Part shown: positions 54,788-62,405 of the stretch, in pieces | Layout: the number at the start of each line of letters is the position of its first letter | Position numbering within the stretch: position 1 is the first letter of the stretch | DNA from: Mycobacterium botniense | Lineage (GTDB): Bacteria; Actinomycetota; Actinomycetes; Mycobacteriales; Mycobacteriaceae | NCBI RefSeq assembly: GCF_010723305.1 | Contig: NZ_BLKW01000002.1 | Coordinates: forward strand, 1,364,001 to 1,428,000 | Direction: 5' to 3' | Length of the DNA stretch: 64,000 nucleotides | The notes under the pieces: generated by a model | Databases searched by the model: none | Told to the model about the DNA's origin: nothing | Seen by the model: the letters and a program-made list of their open reading frames with translations, nothing else | Program-made: the position numbers and the translations under genes

Positions 54788-55899
54788 TTGGCGATGATGT
54801 CGGCCTGCTCGCTGCGCGCCCCCGGGGTGGTGAAGTAGTGGTCGGTGTCGATGGTGACAAGGGTTTTATCGCTACTGGCCAGGGCTTGGTAGATGCGTTG
54901 CGCATCGGAGGGGAAGACTCCGGTGTCGGCTTCGGCGTTGATGACCAACGCCGGACAGCTGATGCGTGCCAGATGCGGTTCAGCCCGGGTTTGCGCGGTG
55001 CGCAGGCTCCACATGCCCAGCCAGTTGCGCAGCGTGCAGGCCGCGGCGATCCCGTGCGCGGAGCGGTTGGCTTTGGCCGGGACGCCGGCATAACACATGT
55101 TGGGCTGGCGTTTGGTCGGCTCAATACTGGGATCGACCATGCGCGGGTCGGCCCACGTTCTCATCACTGTGAACGGGCGGTCGGAAAACCCCGCCGCTCG
55201 GACGCGTTTCAGTTCGGTTTCGGCCCAATCGGTGATGGCGTGGTTGCGGGCGACCTGCGCTGACCGGTAACGAGTGAGAAAGTCGTGCGAGTAGGGCGGC
55301 CCGTTATGCTCGTTAAACAGGTCCAGATCGGGATCGGTTGCGACCGGGTCATTTTCGTCGACGACAGCGGCATCCATCCAGGCGGTCAGCACGTCTGGGC
55401 GTCCGGGATGAGCAGCGCTGGCTACGTAGCCGTCGGCGGGTGGCAGCTCGGTCAGTCCGGCAGCGGGACGCATACCGGCGACCGGTGTCACGTTCGGCTC
55501 GACCGCTTGCGACTGGTAGGCTGCCATCAACGAGCCGCCTCCGGAATTACCCAGCAGCACAACAGTTTCCACGCTCTGAACTTCACGAAGCCAGCGTACG
55601 CCCACGCCGATGTCCACCAGTGCGTGGTCGAGCAAGAAGCTGCTTTCGAACCCGCGGAAGCGCGTGTTCCAGCCTAAAAATCCGATGCCGCGGGTGGCCA
55701 TGTAATCGGCGAGGTAGTGCTCGGAGAAATCGATCTGGTAGTGCGTGGCAATCATCGCCACCTTCGGCTTGCGTCCCAGGCCACGGTGGTAGAGCCCCTG
55801 GCAAGGATGACCGCCGGCGCCGGCACGTCGCGCGGTCGGCGATGGCAGCCCGACGAACTCACGGATAACTCCGAGCGCGCCGCCGCTTACGCGAGTCAT
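54763..55899 (-). CDS. Alpha/beta hydrolase, Rv0272c type
   Basis: The 378-residue protein is an alpha/beta hydrolase with the nucleophile motif VVLLGNSGGGSLMAAYQ (Ser in GNSGG), an Asp in ALVINAEADTGVFPSDAQ and a His in VTIDTDHYFTTPG, giving a full triad. The middle lid contains many Arg and Trp. It corresponds to Rv0272c, whose substrate is unknown. ATG 55899 has GGAGG correctly placed (AAGGAGGACGGCTGTA). It overlaps the 2-hydroxyacid dehydrogenase gene downstream. Confidence 0.9.
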   Translation of the reverse strand: MTRVSGGALGVIREFVGLPSPTARRAGAGGHPCQGLYHRGLGRKPKVAMIATHYQIDFSEHYLADYMATRGIGFLGWNTRFRGFESSFLLDHALVDIGVGVRWLREVQSVETVVLLGNSGGGSLMAAYQSQAVEPNVTPVAGMRPAAGLTELPPADGYVASAAHPGRPDVLTAWMDAAVVDENDPVATDPDLDLFNEHNGPPYSHDFLTRYRSAQVARNHAITDWAETELKRVRAAGFSDRPFTVMRTWADPRMVDPSIEPTKRQPNMCYAGVPAKANRSAHGIAAACTLRNWLGMWSLRTAQTRAEPHLARISCPALVINAEADTGVFPSDAQRIYQALASSDKTLVTIDTDHYFTTPGARSEQADIIAKWISKRWR

Positions 55900-56218
55900 T
55901 ACAGCCGTCCTCCTTGGAGTAGATCGCTCGGAAAAAGATACTGGCCGCGGGCTTGATGCAGGGACGTATTCGCTAATTCAGCGGTTAGTGTCCGCAAGCC
56001 GGTGCCACACAGTTTCGCGGTAGTGATCGCATCGCCTCTGGGCCAGCAGCGGGTATCCTGCGGCGCACATGCCTTCATCCCGGGCGTGTTCAGTGTATCG
56101 ACGCGCCCTGGGTTTCGCTGCGCCAGCAAACCCCGCGACACCCTGGAATCAGCCTGAAGCCGATGCTAAATTCAGTTTCACCTCTGGGCAGCGCGGCCGG
56201 GCCGATGGGAGCAACGAG
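55900..56218. other. Divergent intergenic region
   Basis: These 319 bases separate the hydrolase gene from the VOC gene. An open frame from 56069 continues into the VOC gene, but that leader is not protein-like. I see no palindrome, RNA gene or other named element. Confidence 0.5.
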
Positions 56219-56794
56219 ATGATCAAGCCGCATAACGTCAACTCCGAGTTCGAACTCAGCGGAATCAACCATGTGGCGCTGGTGTGCTCGGACATGGCGC
56301 GCACGGTGGAGTTCTACAGCGAGATTTTGGGCATGCCGTTGATCAAGTCGCTCGATTTACCCGGCGGCCGGGGCCAGCACTTCTTCTTCGACGCCGGTAA
56401 CGGCGACTGTGTCGCATTTTTCTGGTTCGCCGACGCGGCGGACCGGGTGCCAGGGGTGTCTTCGCCGGGGGCCATCCCCGGTATCGGCGACATCACCAGC
56501 TCGGTAAGCAGCATGAACCACCTGGCTTTTCATGTTCCGCCCGACAAGTTCGACTCCTACCGGCAGCGGCTCAAGGACAAGGGCGTGCGGGTAGGGCCGG
56601 TGCTCAACCACGACGACAGCGAGATCCAGGTCTCGCCGACGATGCATCCCGGTGTCTACGTGCGGTCATTCTACTTCCAGGATCCCGACGGGATCACACT
56701 TGAATTTGCTTGTTGGACCAGAGAATTCACTGAGAACGACACGCAAGCTGTGCCGAAGACGGCAGCCGACCGCAAGGTGCCGGTGACCCGCTAG
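56219..56794 (+). CDS. VOC (glyoxalase/dioxygenase-fold) protein, Rv0274 type
   Basis: The 191-residue protein has two betaalphabetabetabeta units with the usual metal ligands: His in SGINHVALVCSDMARTVEF, His in MNHLAFHVPPDKFDSY and Glu in GITLEFACW. Members are glyoxalases, extradiol dioxygenases or fosfomycin-type resistance enzymes; nothing here settles which. ATG 56219 has GGGAG 7 bases upstream; a longer frame starts at 56069 but its N-terminal part is not conserved. It converges with the TetR gene and their ends overlap by 4 bases. Confidence 0.88.
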   Translation: MIKPHNVNSEFELSGINHVALVCSDMARTVEFYSEILGMPLIKSLDLPGGRGQHFFFDAGNGDCVAFFWFADAADRVPGVSSPGAIPGIGDITSSVSSMNHLAFHVPPDKFDSYRQRLKDKGVRVGPVLNHDDSEIQVSPTMHPGVYVRSFYFQDPDGITLEFACWTREFTENDTQAVPKTAADRKVPVTR

Positions 56795-57432
56795 CCGCAG
56801 TACAGGTTGGGGTCGGCGAGCCGGTCGAGCAGCGACGCCAACTGATCGACGAGCTGTTCAGGACTCAGGCGCACCTGGCCGGCCAGCCAGGCGCTGATGG
56901 TTTGGCCGACTCCGCCGACGACGAAATACGCTGCTGCTCTTATCCGATCGTTTTCCGGCACTCGCAGGACAGCCCCCACATGCTGGCCGGAGAGCATCGC
57001 GAACAGAGCAGTCGATTCGACCCGTTTACGCACCACTACGGCGTTGGCCAGTTGCGTACTGAACAGCAGGCGCCCGATCCGGGCATCCCCGGCGATCGTG
57101 CGCACAATAGTGGCCATGCCTGCCCGGGTCTGCTTCCCGGCGGGGACCGCGGCGACGGCCGCCGCGGTGGCGGCGGCCAAGTCGTCGACCACCCAGTCGA
57201 ACACCGCGCTGACGAATTCGTCCTTGTCGGCAAAGCTTTCGTAAAAATAGCGCGCGGCCAAACCGGCTCGGCGGCAGATGCCGCGCACGGTCAATTCTTC
57301 CGGTATTTCGGCGCCCAGCAGGTCCAAGCCGGCGGCCAGTAGCCGGTTTCGGCGGCCGGACAGTCGCTCGGCGGCCTCGATACCGCGGTAGGGCCGCACG
57401 CTCGAGGTTCCGGCTGACGTCATGGGCATCAT
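56791..57432 (-). CDS. TetR-family regulator, Rv0275c type
   Basis: The protein of about 213 residues has a TetR DNA-binding domain (RNRLLAAGLDLLGAEIPEELTVRG, AGLAARYFYESFADKDEFV) and a helical effector domain. ATG 57432 or 57423 are the likely starts; the frame stays open to 57573 but would run across the promoter and start of the divergent DUF2236 gene. It probably controls that neighbour, 62 bases away. Confidence 0.87.
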   Translation of the reverse strand: MMPMTSAGTSSVRPYRGIEAAERLSGRRNRLLAAGLDLLGAEIPEELTVRGICRRAGLAARYFYESFADKDEFVSAVFDWVVDDLAAATAAAVAAVPAGKQTRAGMATIVRTIAGDARIGRLLFSTQLANAVVVRKRVESTALFAMLSGQHVGAVLRVPENDRIRAAAYFVVGGVGQTISAWLAGQVRLSPEQLVDQLASLLDRLADPNLYCG

Positions 57433-57494
57433 CTTGACACCGGCCCGCACCCGCGGCAATATCAGGAAACGCGCGTTATCAGATTTAGCGGCAG

Positions 57495-58397
57495 GTGGCG
57501 ATGACGGTGAGCGAGTCAGTCCGGCAGGTTGAGCGGTCGATCGCCGATCCGCCGCGGCCCGGGCGCCGGCCAAGGTTTTGCCGGAAGGGCATCGACGACG
57601 GTTTGATGGGTGTGGCGCTGCTGGCCGGCCCGGCCAACGTGATCATGCAGCTGGCGCGTCCCGGTGTCGGCTACGGGGTGCTGGAAAGCCGGGTGGAAAG
57701 CGGCCGGCTGGACCTGCATCCGATCAAGCGGGCGCGCACCACGTTCACCTACCTGGCGGTGGCGACTGCGGGCACCGAGGCGCAGAAGGCGGCTTTCCGG
57801 CGGGCGGTGAACCGCGCACACGCCCAGGTGTATTCGACACCGGAGAGTCCGGTGCAATACAACGCCTTTGACCCCGAGCTGCAGATGTGGGTCGGGGCGT
57901 GTCTGTACAAGGGCGCGGTGGATGTTCACCGCATGTTCATCGGCGAAATGGACGACGAGGCCGCCGACCGCCACTACCGCGAGGGCATGGCACTGGCCAC
58001 CACGCTGCAGGTGCCGCCGGAGATGTGGCCACCGGATCGAGCCGCTTTCGACCGCTACTGGCGCAAGTCGCTGGAGCAGGTGCACATCGACGACGCTGTG
58101 CGAGATTATCTCTATCCGATCGCTGCGGGGCGCATCCGCGGTATGACGTTGCCCGGCCCACTGCAGCGCTGGTCGGAGCGTGTCGCGCTGCTGATCACCA
58201 CGGGCTTTCTGCCGCAACGGTTCCGCGACGAGATGCGGTTGCCCTGGGATGCCGCCAAGCAGCGCCGCTTCGACCGGTTGATCGCCGTGCTCCGCACGGT
58301 AAACAGCCTGATGCCACACGTGGTGCGCCGCTTCCCGTTCAATGTGCTGTTGTGGGATCTCGACCGGCGCATCAGGACCGGCCGGCCGCTGGTGTGA
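57495..58397 (+). CDS. DUF2236 (MpaB/latex-clearing-type) oxygenase-family protein, Rv0276 type
   Basis: The 300-residue protein has DUF2236 features: GVALLAGPANVIMQLARPGVGYGV, the LDLHPIKRARTTFTYL block and VRAHAQVY-like stretch with His/Arg (RAVNRAHAQVYSTPESPVQYNAFDPELQMWVG gives the core). Characterised relatives bind heme b and act as oxygenases or peroxygenases, so a heme enzyme is likely but not shown. GTG 57495 or ATG 57501 may start it. It is divergent to a TetR gene, its likely regulator. In H37Rv the next genes are PE_PGRS3/4 and PPE3; the PE_PGRS genes are missing here. Confidence 0.85.
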   Translation: MAMTVSESVRQVERSIADPPRPGRRPRFCRKGIDDGLMGVALLAGPANVIMQLARPGVGYGVLESRVESGRLDLHPIKRARTTFTYLAVATAGTEAQKAAFRRAVNRAHAQVYSTPESPVQYNAFDPELQMWVGACLYKGAVDVHRMFIGEMDDEAADRHYREGMALATTLQVPPEMWPPDRAAFDRYWRKSLEQVHIDDAVRDYLYPIAAGRIRGMTLPGPLQRWSERVALLITTGFLPQRFRDEMRLPWDAAKQRRFDRLIAVLRTVNSLMPHVVRRFPFNVLLWDLDRRIRTGRPLV

Positions 58398-58651
58398 GCA
58401 ACCTGGATCAGATCTGCGACAGTTGCTGGCCGCGGCGCCGGCACACGTCCTCGGCAAACGTAGGTTCTGTTGAGTCGGCTGATCAGCATGATCGGCGACG
58501 AGCCGGGGCAGGGGCACTGCCGGCACCGTCGGAGCCCACGCTGCTGACACCGCAACACTGACTGTGCACCGGCCCGCCGGCGGTGTACGACGCAACGGCT
58601 CGCGCCCACCCCACACACGGTGCAGCTGGCCGATGACGTAAGGTCTGTTGG

Positions 58652-59557
58652 GTGCGTACGGAAGGTGACAGTTGGGACATCACAACAAGTGTCGGTGCGA
58701 CCGCGTTATTCGTCGCCACCGCACGCGCCCTGGAGGCGCAAAAACCCCAGCCGCTCGCTGTCGACCCCTTCGCCGAGGTGTTCTGCCGCGCGGTAGGCGG
58801 TCCCGCGGCCGATGTTCTCGACGGCAAAGCACCTGAGCACCCGCTTAAGACCGCCGATTTCGGCGAACATTTCGTCAACTTCCAGGGCGCTCGTACCCGA
58901 TATTTCGATGTCTACTTCCGCCGGGCGGCCGACGCCGGTGTGCGGCAGATCGTCATCTTGGCCGCTGGACTGGACTCTCGCGCCTATCGGTTGACATGGC
59001 CCGCCGGCACAACGATTTTCGAGTTGGACCAGCCGCAGGTGCTCCAGTTTAAACGCGACGTACTCACCGCGCACGGTGCTAAACCCAACGCGGAGCGTCG
59101 CGAGGTTGCAGTCGACCTACGGGAAGACTGGCCGCAAGCCTTGCGGGACAGTGGCTTTGACACCGGCAAGCCTTCAGCCTTTATTGCCGAAGGTCTGCTG
59201 ATCTATCTGCCGGCTTCCGCGCAGGAGCAACTGTTCGTCGGCGTCAATGGGTTAACCAGTACGGGAAGTCACTTTGCCGTAGAAGACGGCGCACCCCTTC
59301 ATCCGGATCACTTCGCCGCCAAAGTCGAAGAAGAGCGCGCTGCTGTCGCTCAGGGTGGCGGGCGCCTGTTCTTTCAGTTGGTCTACAACGAGCAGTTCGC
59401 TCCGGCCGATCGGTGGTTGGGCGAGCATGGCTGGACGGTGGTTGCGACTCCGCTGGCCGACTATCTACGCGAGGTCGGCCGGCCGGTGCCCGGGCCGGGT
59501 ACCGAAGCCGAACCGATGGTCGCCCGCAATACTCTCGTCAGCGCGGTCAAGAACTGA
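58652..59557 (+). CDS. SAM-dependent methyltransferase, Rv0281 type
   Basis: The 301-residue protein belongs to the mycobacterial family of putative O-methyltransferases (TIGR00027): [21 protein letters not shown] at the N terminus, SAM motif [17 protein letters not shown], then [14 protein letters not shown] and [10 protein letters not shown]. Substrates are unknown; related proteins are numerous in mycobacteria. It starts at GTG 58652. In H37Rv this gene lies directly before eccA3; here a PPE gene stands between. Confidence 0.9.
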   Translation: MRTEGDSWDITTSVGATALFVATARALEAQKPQPLAVDPFAEVFCRAVGGPAADVLDGKAPEHPLKTADFGEHFVNFQGARTRYFDVYFRRAADAGVRQIVILAAGLDSRAYRLTWPAGTTIFELDQPQVLQFKRDVLTAHGAKPNAERREVAVDLREDWPQALRDSGFDTGKPSAFIAEGLLIYLPASAQEQLFVGVNGLTSTGSHFAVEDGAPLHPDHFAAKVEEERAAVAQGGGRLFFQLVYNEQFAPADRWLGEHGWTVVATPLADYLREVGRPVPGPGTEAEPMVARNTLVSAVKN

Positions 59558-59718
59558 CCCGGTGAACCACGGCACCTGAAGCATGCCGAAGGTTCGGGCG
59601 GGCTGACGCCAGCGTGGTGATCGGGTGAGCGTGCGGGCTGGCGAGCCGGTCTTCGGGTTGATGGTGGGCCGCCGCTGAATGGATAGACGATCTGCGGGCT
59701 GCAACATACCGCGTCGAA

Positions 59719-59732
59719 ACCGTATATACGGT
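59719..59732. promoter_or_regulatory. Perfect 14-bp palindrome
   Basis: ACCGTATATACGGT is fully self-complementary in an AT-rich stretch 160 bases after the methyltransferase stop. It looks like an operator; no family is assigned. Confidence 0.4.
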
Positions 59733-59971
59733 GTGAAATCGGTCTACACATTCGCAACGGCGAAACTTTATGCTATATCTCTCCGTGTTTGCGTAACTAT
59801 GATCGGGCCGTGGTAACCGGTGCGACGGGACGAGCAGTGGGTGTTGACGATCACGTGACGCCGGTGGCGGGCGGGTGGCCCGACTCATCACCGACCCGAC
59901 GGGCCGGCGGTCAGCGGACGCCACGGCGGCGCCGCCCGGCCCATATAGCCCCATCTCGTCTCATATAGTAA

Positions 59972-59986
59972 TGAAAGTCATTTTCA
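59972..59986. promoter_or_regulatory. Zur-like zinc box
   Basis: TGAAAGTCATTTTCA is nearly palindromic (TGAAAA/TTTTCA arms) inside AT-rich flanks and resembles mycobacterial Zur sites, which occur before the ESX-3 genes in M. tuberculosis. It lies 557 bases before the PPE start. Confidence 0.5.
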
Positions 59987-60343
59987 ACTTATCCGGATTG
60001 CGGTATCGTCCGTCCTGGTCAGCGCGGGTCGGGGGCACGCACCGGGGGAGAGCACTGGGCTCGGGAGCGCCGGCTGCACCCTGAGCTAGCCCGGTCGGTA
60101 ACCAGCGATGTGATGAGGAGGCGATCGACGTGGAAGGTGGGGAGTCCGCGACGTTCCCGGTCGGCCGGGCGACTCTGCGGCCGGGATTGGCCGCACTCAC
60201 CCGGACCACCTCGTTCACCGCGGGGCCGGCCCCGCGGTGCGGGCACCCCAAACCCACGCGGGCCGCTGATTGCCTGGAGCACTTCGGTGAGCGCCCCCAG
60301 CATGAGCGCCGTCGACAATTGACGCAAACTACCGTCTCGACAC

Positions 60344-60362
60344 TTAGCTTATGCAATGCTAA
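60344..60362. promoter_or_regulatory. IdeR-like iron box 1
   Basis: TTAGCTTATGCAATGCTAA matches the 19-bp IdeR consensus TTAGGTTAGGCTAACCTAA at 14 of 19 positions and is itself nearly palindromic. It lies 181 bases before the PPE start. Confidence 0.6.
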
Positions 60363-60376
60363 CTTCACCACCGAAG

Positions 60377-60395
60377 TTAGGTTAGGCAATGCTCG
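60377..60395. promoter_or_regulatory. IdeR-like iron box 2
   Basis: TTAGGTTAGGCAATGCTCG has a perfect left half (11 bases) and matches 14 of 19 consensus positions. Its centre is 33 bases from box 1, and CTAACTTC/GAAGTTAG pair across the space between them. Paired boxes are typical of IdeR-repressed promoters. Confidence 0.6.
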
Positions 60396-60543
60396 CCAGA
60401 GGGGGCGCACGCGTGGGAACGGGTCGTTTTGCCGCGCTGGCGGCTCGACCACATCGGCCGGAGCGCGATGGTCTGCGCCCGGCCGCGTCATGGTGCGGGG
60501 CTCTCACCGGGGGGGCACCACCGAAGCGTCAGGCCGACGGGCG

Positions 60544-62097
60544 ATGACTGTCCCCGTGTGGATGGCCTCACCACCGGAGGTGCACTCTGCGCTGCTGGCC
60601 AGCGGGCCCGGCGCCGGTGCATTGTTGACGGCCGCTGGAGCGTGGACATCCCTGAGCGCTGAATACGCCTCAGCGGCAAATGAACTCACCGCAATCCTGG
60701 GCGCGGTGCAGGCCGGTGCGTGGCATGGCCCCAGTGCCGAGCGCTATGTCGCCGCCCATGTCCCGTATCTGGCCTGGCTCACCCAGGTCAGTGCCGACAG
60801 CGCGAGCATGGCCGCCCAGCATGAAGCCGCTGCCGCGGCCTACGCGGCCGCCTCAGCCGCCATGCCAACCCTCGCCGAGTTGGCCCTGAACCATGCCCTC
60901 CACGCGGTGTTGGTGGCGACGAATTTCTTTGGGATCAACACCATCCCGATCGCGCTCAACGAGGCAGACTACGTGCGGATGTGGATCCAGGCTGCCACCA
61001 CAATGGCGACGTACCACGCCGTCTCCGGCGCCGCGCTGGCCTCCGCGCCGCGTACCACCCCCGCACCCCCAGTGGTCAAACCCGGTGAAGCCGGCGGCAC
61101 CATGGCTATCGCCGACCACACCGCGGCGCAGGCACAAGCCGCGCAGTCCGGCGCATCGCTCAGCCTCTCCGATCTGCTGTCGGCTTACCTGAACTTCTAC
61201 GAGGGCGGGTTCACCGAGATTGTCGCCTTCCTCCACAATCCGATCGGCAACTCGCAGGCGATACTCAGCTCCTTCTTGACCAATCCATCTGCGGCGCTGG
61301 TGACTTTTGGGCCTTTCCTGTTTTTCGTCGGCTATGAGGTGGTGAGCAACATCCTGGGCTGGCCGACCTGGGGAATGATCCTGAGCTCTCCGTTCGCGCT
61401 GCCGCTGGCGATCGGTGTGGGCATCAACTCACTCCAGTCGCTGCTCATGACGCTGACCCCCGCCCTCGTGCCCGTCGCCGCACCCCCAGCAGCCCTCGCG
61501 GCCACCGCAGCCCAGCAGCCGGCCATGTGGTCGATCGCCGGCCTTCCGCCCACGGTGACAAGCGCCCCGCTGCCGTCAACGGCAACGTCGATCGGCGGCG
61601 TCGCGACCGTGGGCGCCGCACCGCCGGCCAGCGCCCCCGCGTTCGGCTATCTGGTGGGCGGTCACGATCCCGGGACCGGGCCCGGCCCCACGCTCATCGA
61701 CCGCCGCGGCGCCAGGGCACCGGCCAGCTCCTTGCCGGCCACGGCGACAGCGGCAACGGTGTCGGCCCGGGAGGTCAGACATGCCCGGCGGCGCCAGCGG
61801 CTGACCATGCGGGACTATGCCGACGAATTCATGGATATGGACGTGGATATGGAGGCCGGGCCGGGAGGTTCTCCACCGCAGCAGCAGCCGGCGTCGATCG
61901 CCGCGTCCGATCAGGGCGCCGGCGCGGTGGGGTTTGCCGGAAGCGCGGCCAAAGCCGGCGTCGCACAGGCTGCCGGCCTGACGACGCTGGCCAGCGATGA
62001 TTTCAGCGACGGCCCCACCGTGCCGATGATGCCGGGCTGCTGGGGCAGCGATACCGACGAGACCGGTAACCCTGCGGACGGTGACAAGCGCACCTGA
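60544..62097 (+). CDS. PPE-family protein, PPW subgroup
   Basis: The 517-residue protein starts [12 protein letters not shown] (PP at 10-11), has the WxG turn at 60-62 ([13 protein letters not shown]) and the [21 protein letters not shown] block of PPE proteins. The C terminus ends with [20 protein letters not shown] and [11 protein letters not shown], the PPW signature. PPE proteins leave through ESX systems and locate at the surface. Upstream IdeR-like and Zur-like boxes and the eccA3 gene 308 bases downstream suggest metal-responsive expression with ESX-3. No PE partner is adjacent. PPE3 (Rv0280) is the positional neighbour in H37Rv but gene order differs, so no symbol is given. Confidence 0.92.
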   Translation: MTVPVWMASPPEVHSALLASGPGAGALLTAAGAWTSLSAEYASAANELTAILGAVQAGAWHGPSAERYVAAHVPYLAWLTQVSADSASMAAQHEAAAAAYAAASAAMPTLAELALNHALHAVLVATNFFGINTIPIALNEADYVRMWIQAATTMATYHAVSGAALASAPRTTPAPPVVKPGEAGGTMAIADHTAAQAQAAQSGASLSLSDLLSAYLNFYEGGFTEIVAFLHNPIGNSQAILSSFLTNPSAALVTFGPFLFFVGYEVVSNILGWPTWGMILSSPFALPLAIGVGINSLQSLLMTLTPALVPVAAPPAALAATAAQQPAMWSIAGLPPTVTSAPLPSTATSIGGVATVGAAPPASAPAFGYLVGGHDPGTGPGPTLIDRRGARAPASSLPATATAATVSAREVRHARRRQRLTMRDYADEFMDMDVDMEAGPGGSPPQQQPASIAASDQGAGAVGFAGSAAKAGVAQAAGLTTLASDDFSDGPTVPMMPGCWGSDTDETGNPADGDKRT

Positions 62098-62405
62098 AGC
62101 CACCCGTGAACTGGCCATCGATGGGAGAGAGGGATGACGACACGCGTTGCCGAGGCGTTGACGTGCTCAGCCCGAGCAGTCGCGACCGGCGGGCATTCCA
62201 CAGCGACCAACCACAGACCGCTGTTTGCGGGTCAGCAGGGCGCGAGCGGGGATCGCGGTCTGACCGCCGTCGACCGCAGCGGACGTTAGCTGATGTCTCG
62301 CTCGCAGACCCCGGTCACCCTATCGCCATGTCTGCAAATCGCTTGCATGACGAGCTGGCGCGGCGTTAGCCTACCCACTACTGGCTCGAGGGGACGGGTG
62401 TAGCC
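62098..62405 (+). other. Region between PPE and eccA3
   Basis: These 308 bases show one small candidate: ATG 62134 to TAG 62289, 51 residues (MTTRVAEALTCSARAVATGG at the start), with GGGAGAGAGGG directly before it. Codon pattern alone does not prove it. Near 62371-62381 TTAGCCTACCC resembles half of an IdeR box. Otherwise nothing is recognised. Confidence 0.3.

Larger units (their letters stand above)
59558..60543. other. Long control region ahead of the PPE gene
   Basis: In these 986 bases I find no convincing gene. AT-rich parts contain a 14-bp palindrome (59719-59732), a Zur-like palindrome (59972-59986) and two IdeR-like boxes (60344-60395). A GAGGAGG at 60112-60118 precedes GTG 60130, whose frame runs in phase into the PPE gene, but the 138 residues before the canonical PPE start are not PPE-like and cover the IdeR boxes, so I treat them as leader. 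Confidence 0.6.

Noticed and set aside
57516..58616. Minus-strand open frame of 366 codons opposite the DUF2236 gene
   Set aside because: No protein-like features; the plus frame matches Rv0276.
60130..60543. N-terminal extension of the PPE protein by 138 residues
   Set aside because: The canonical PPE start ([12 protein letters not shown]) is at 60544, and the extension covers both IdeR-like boxes.
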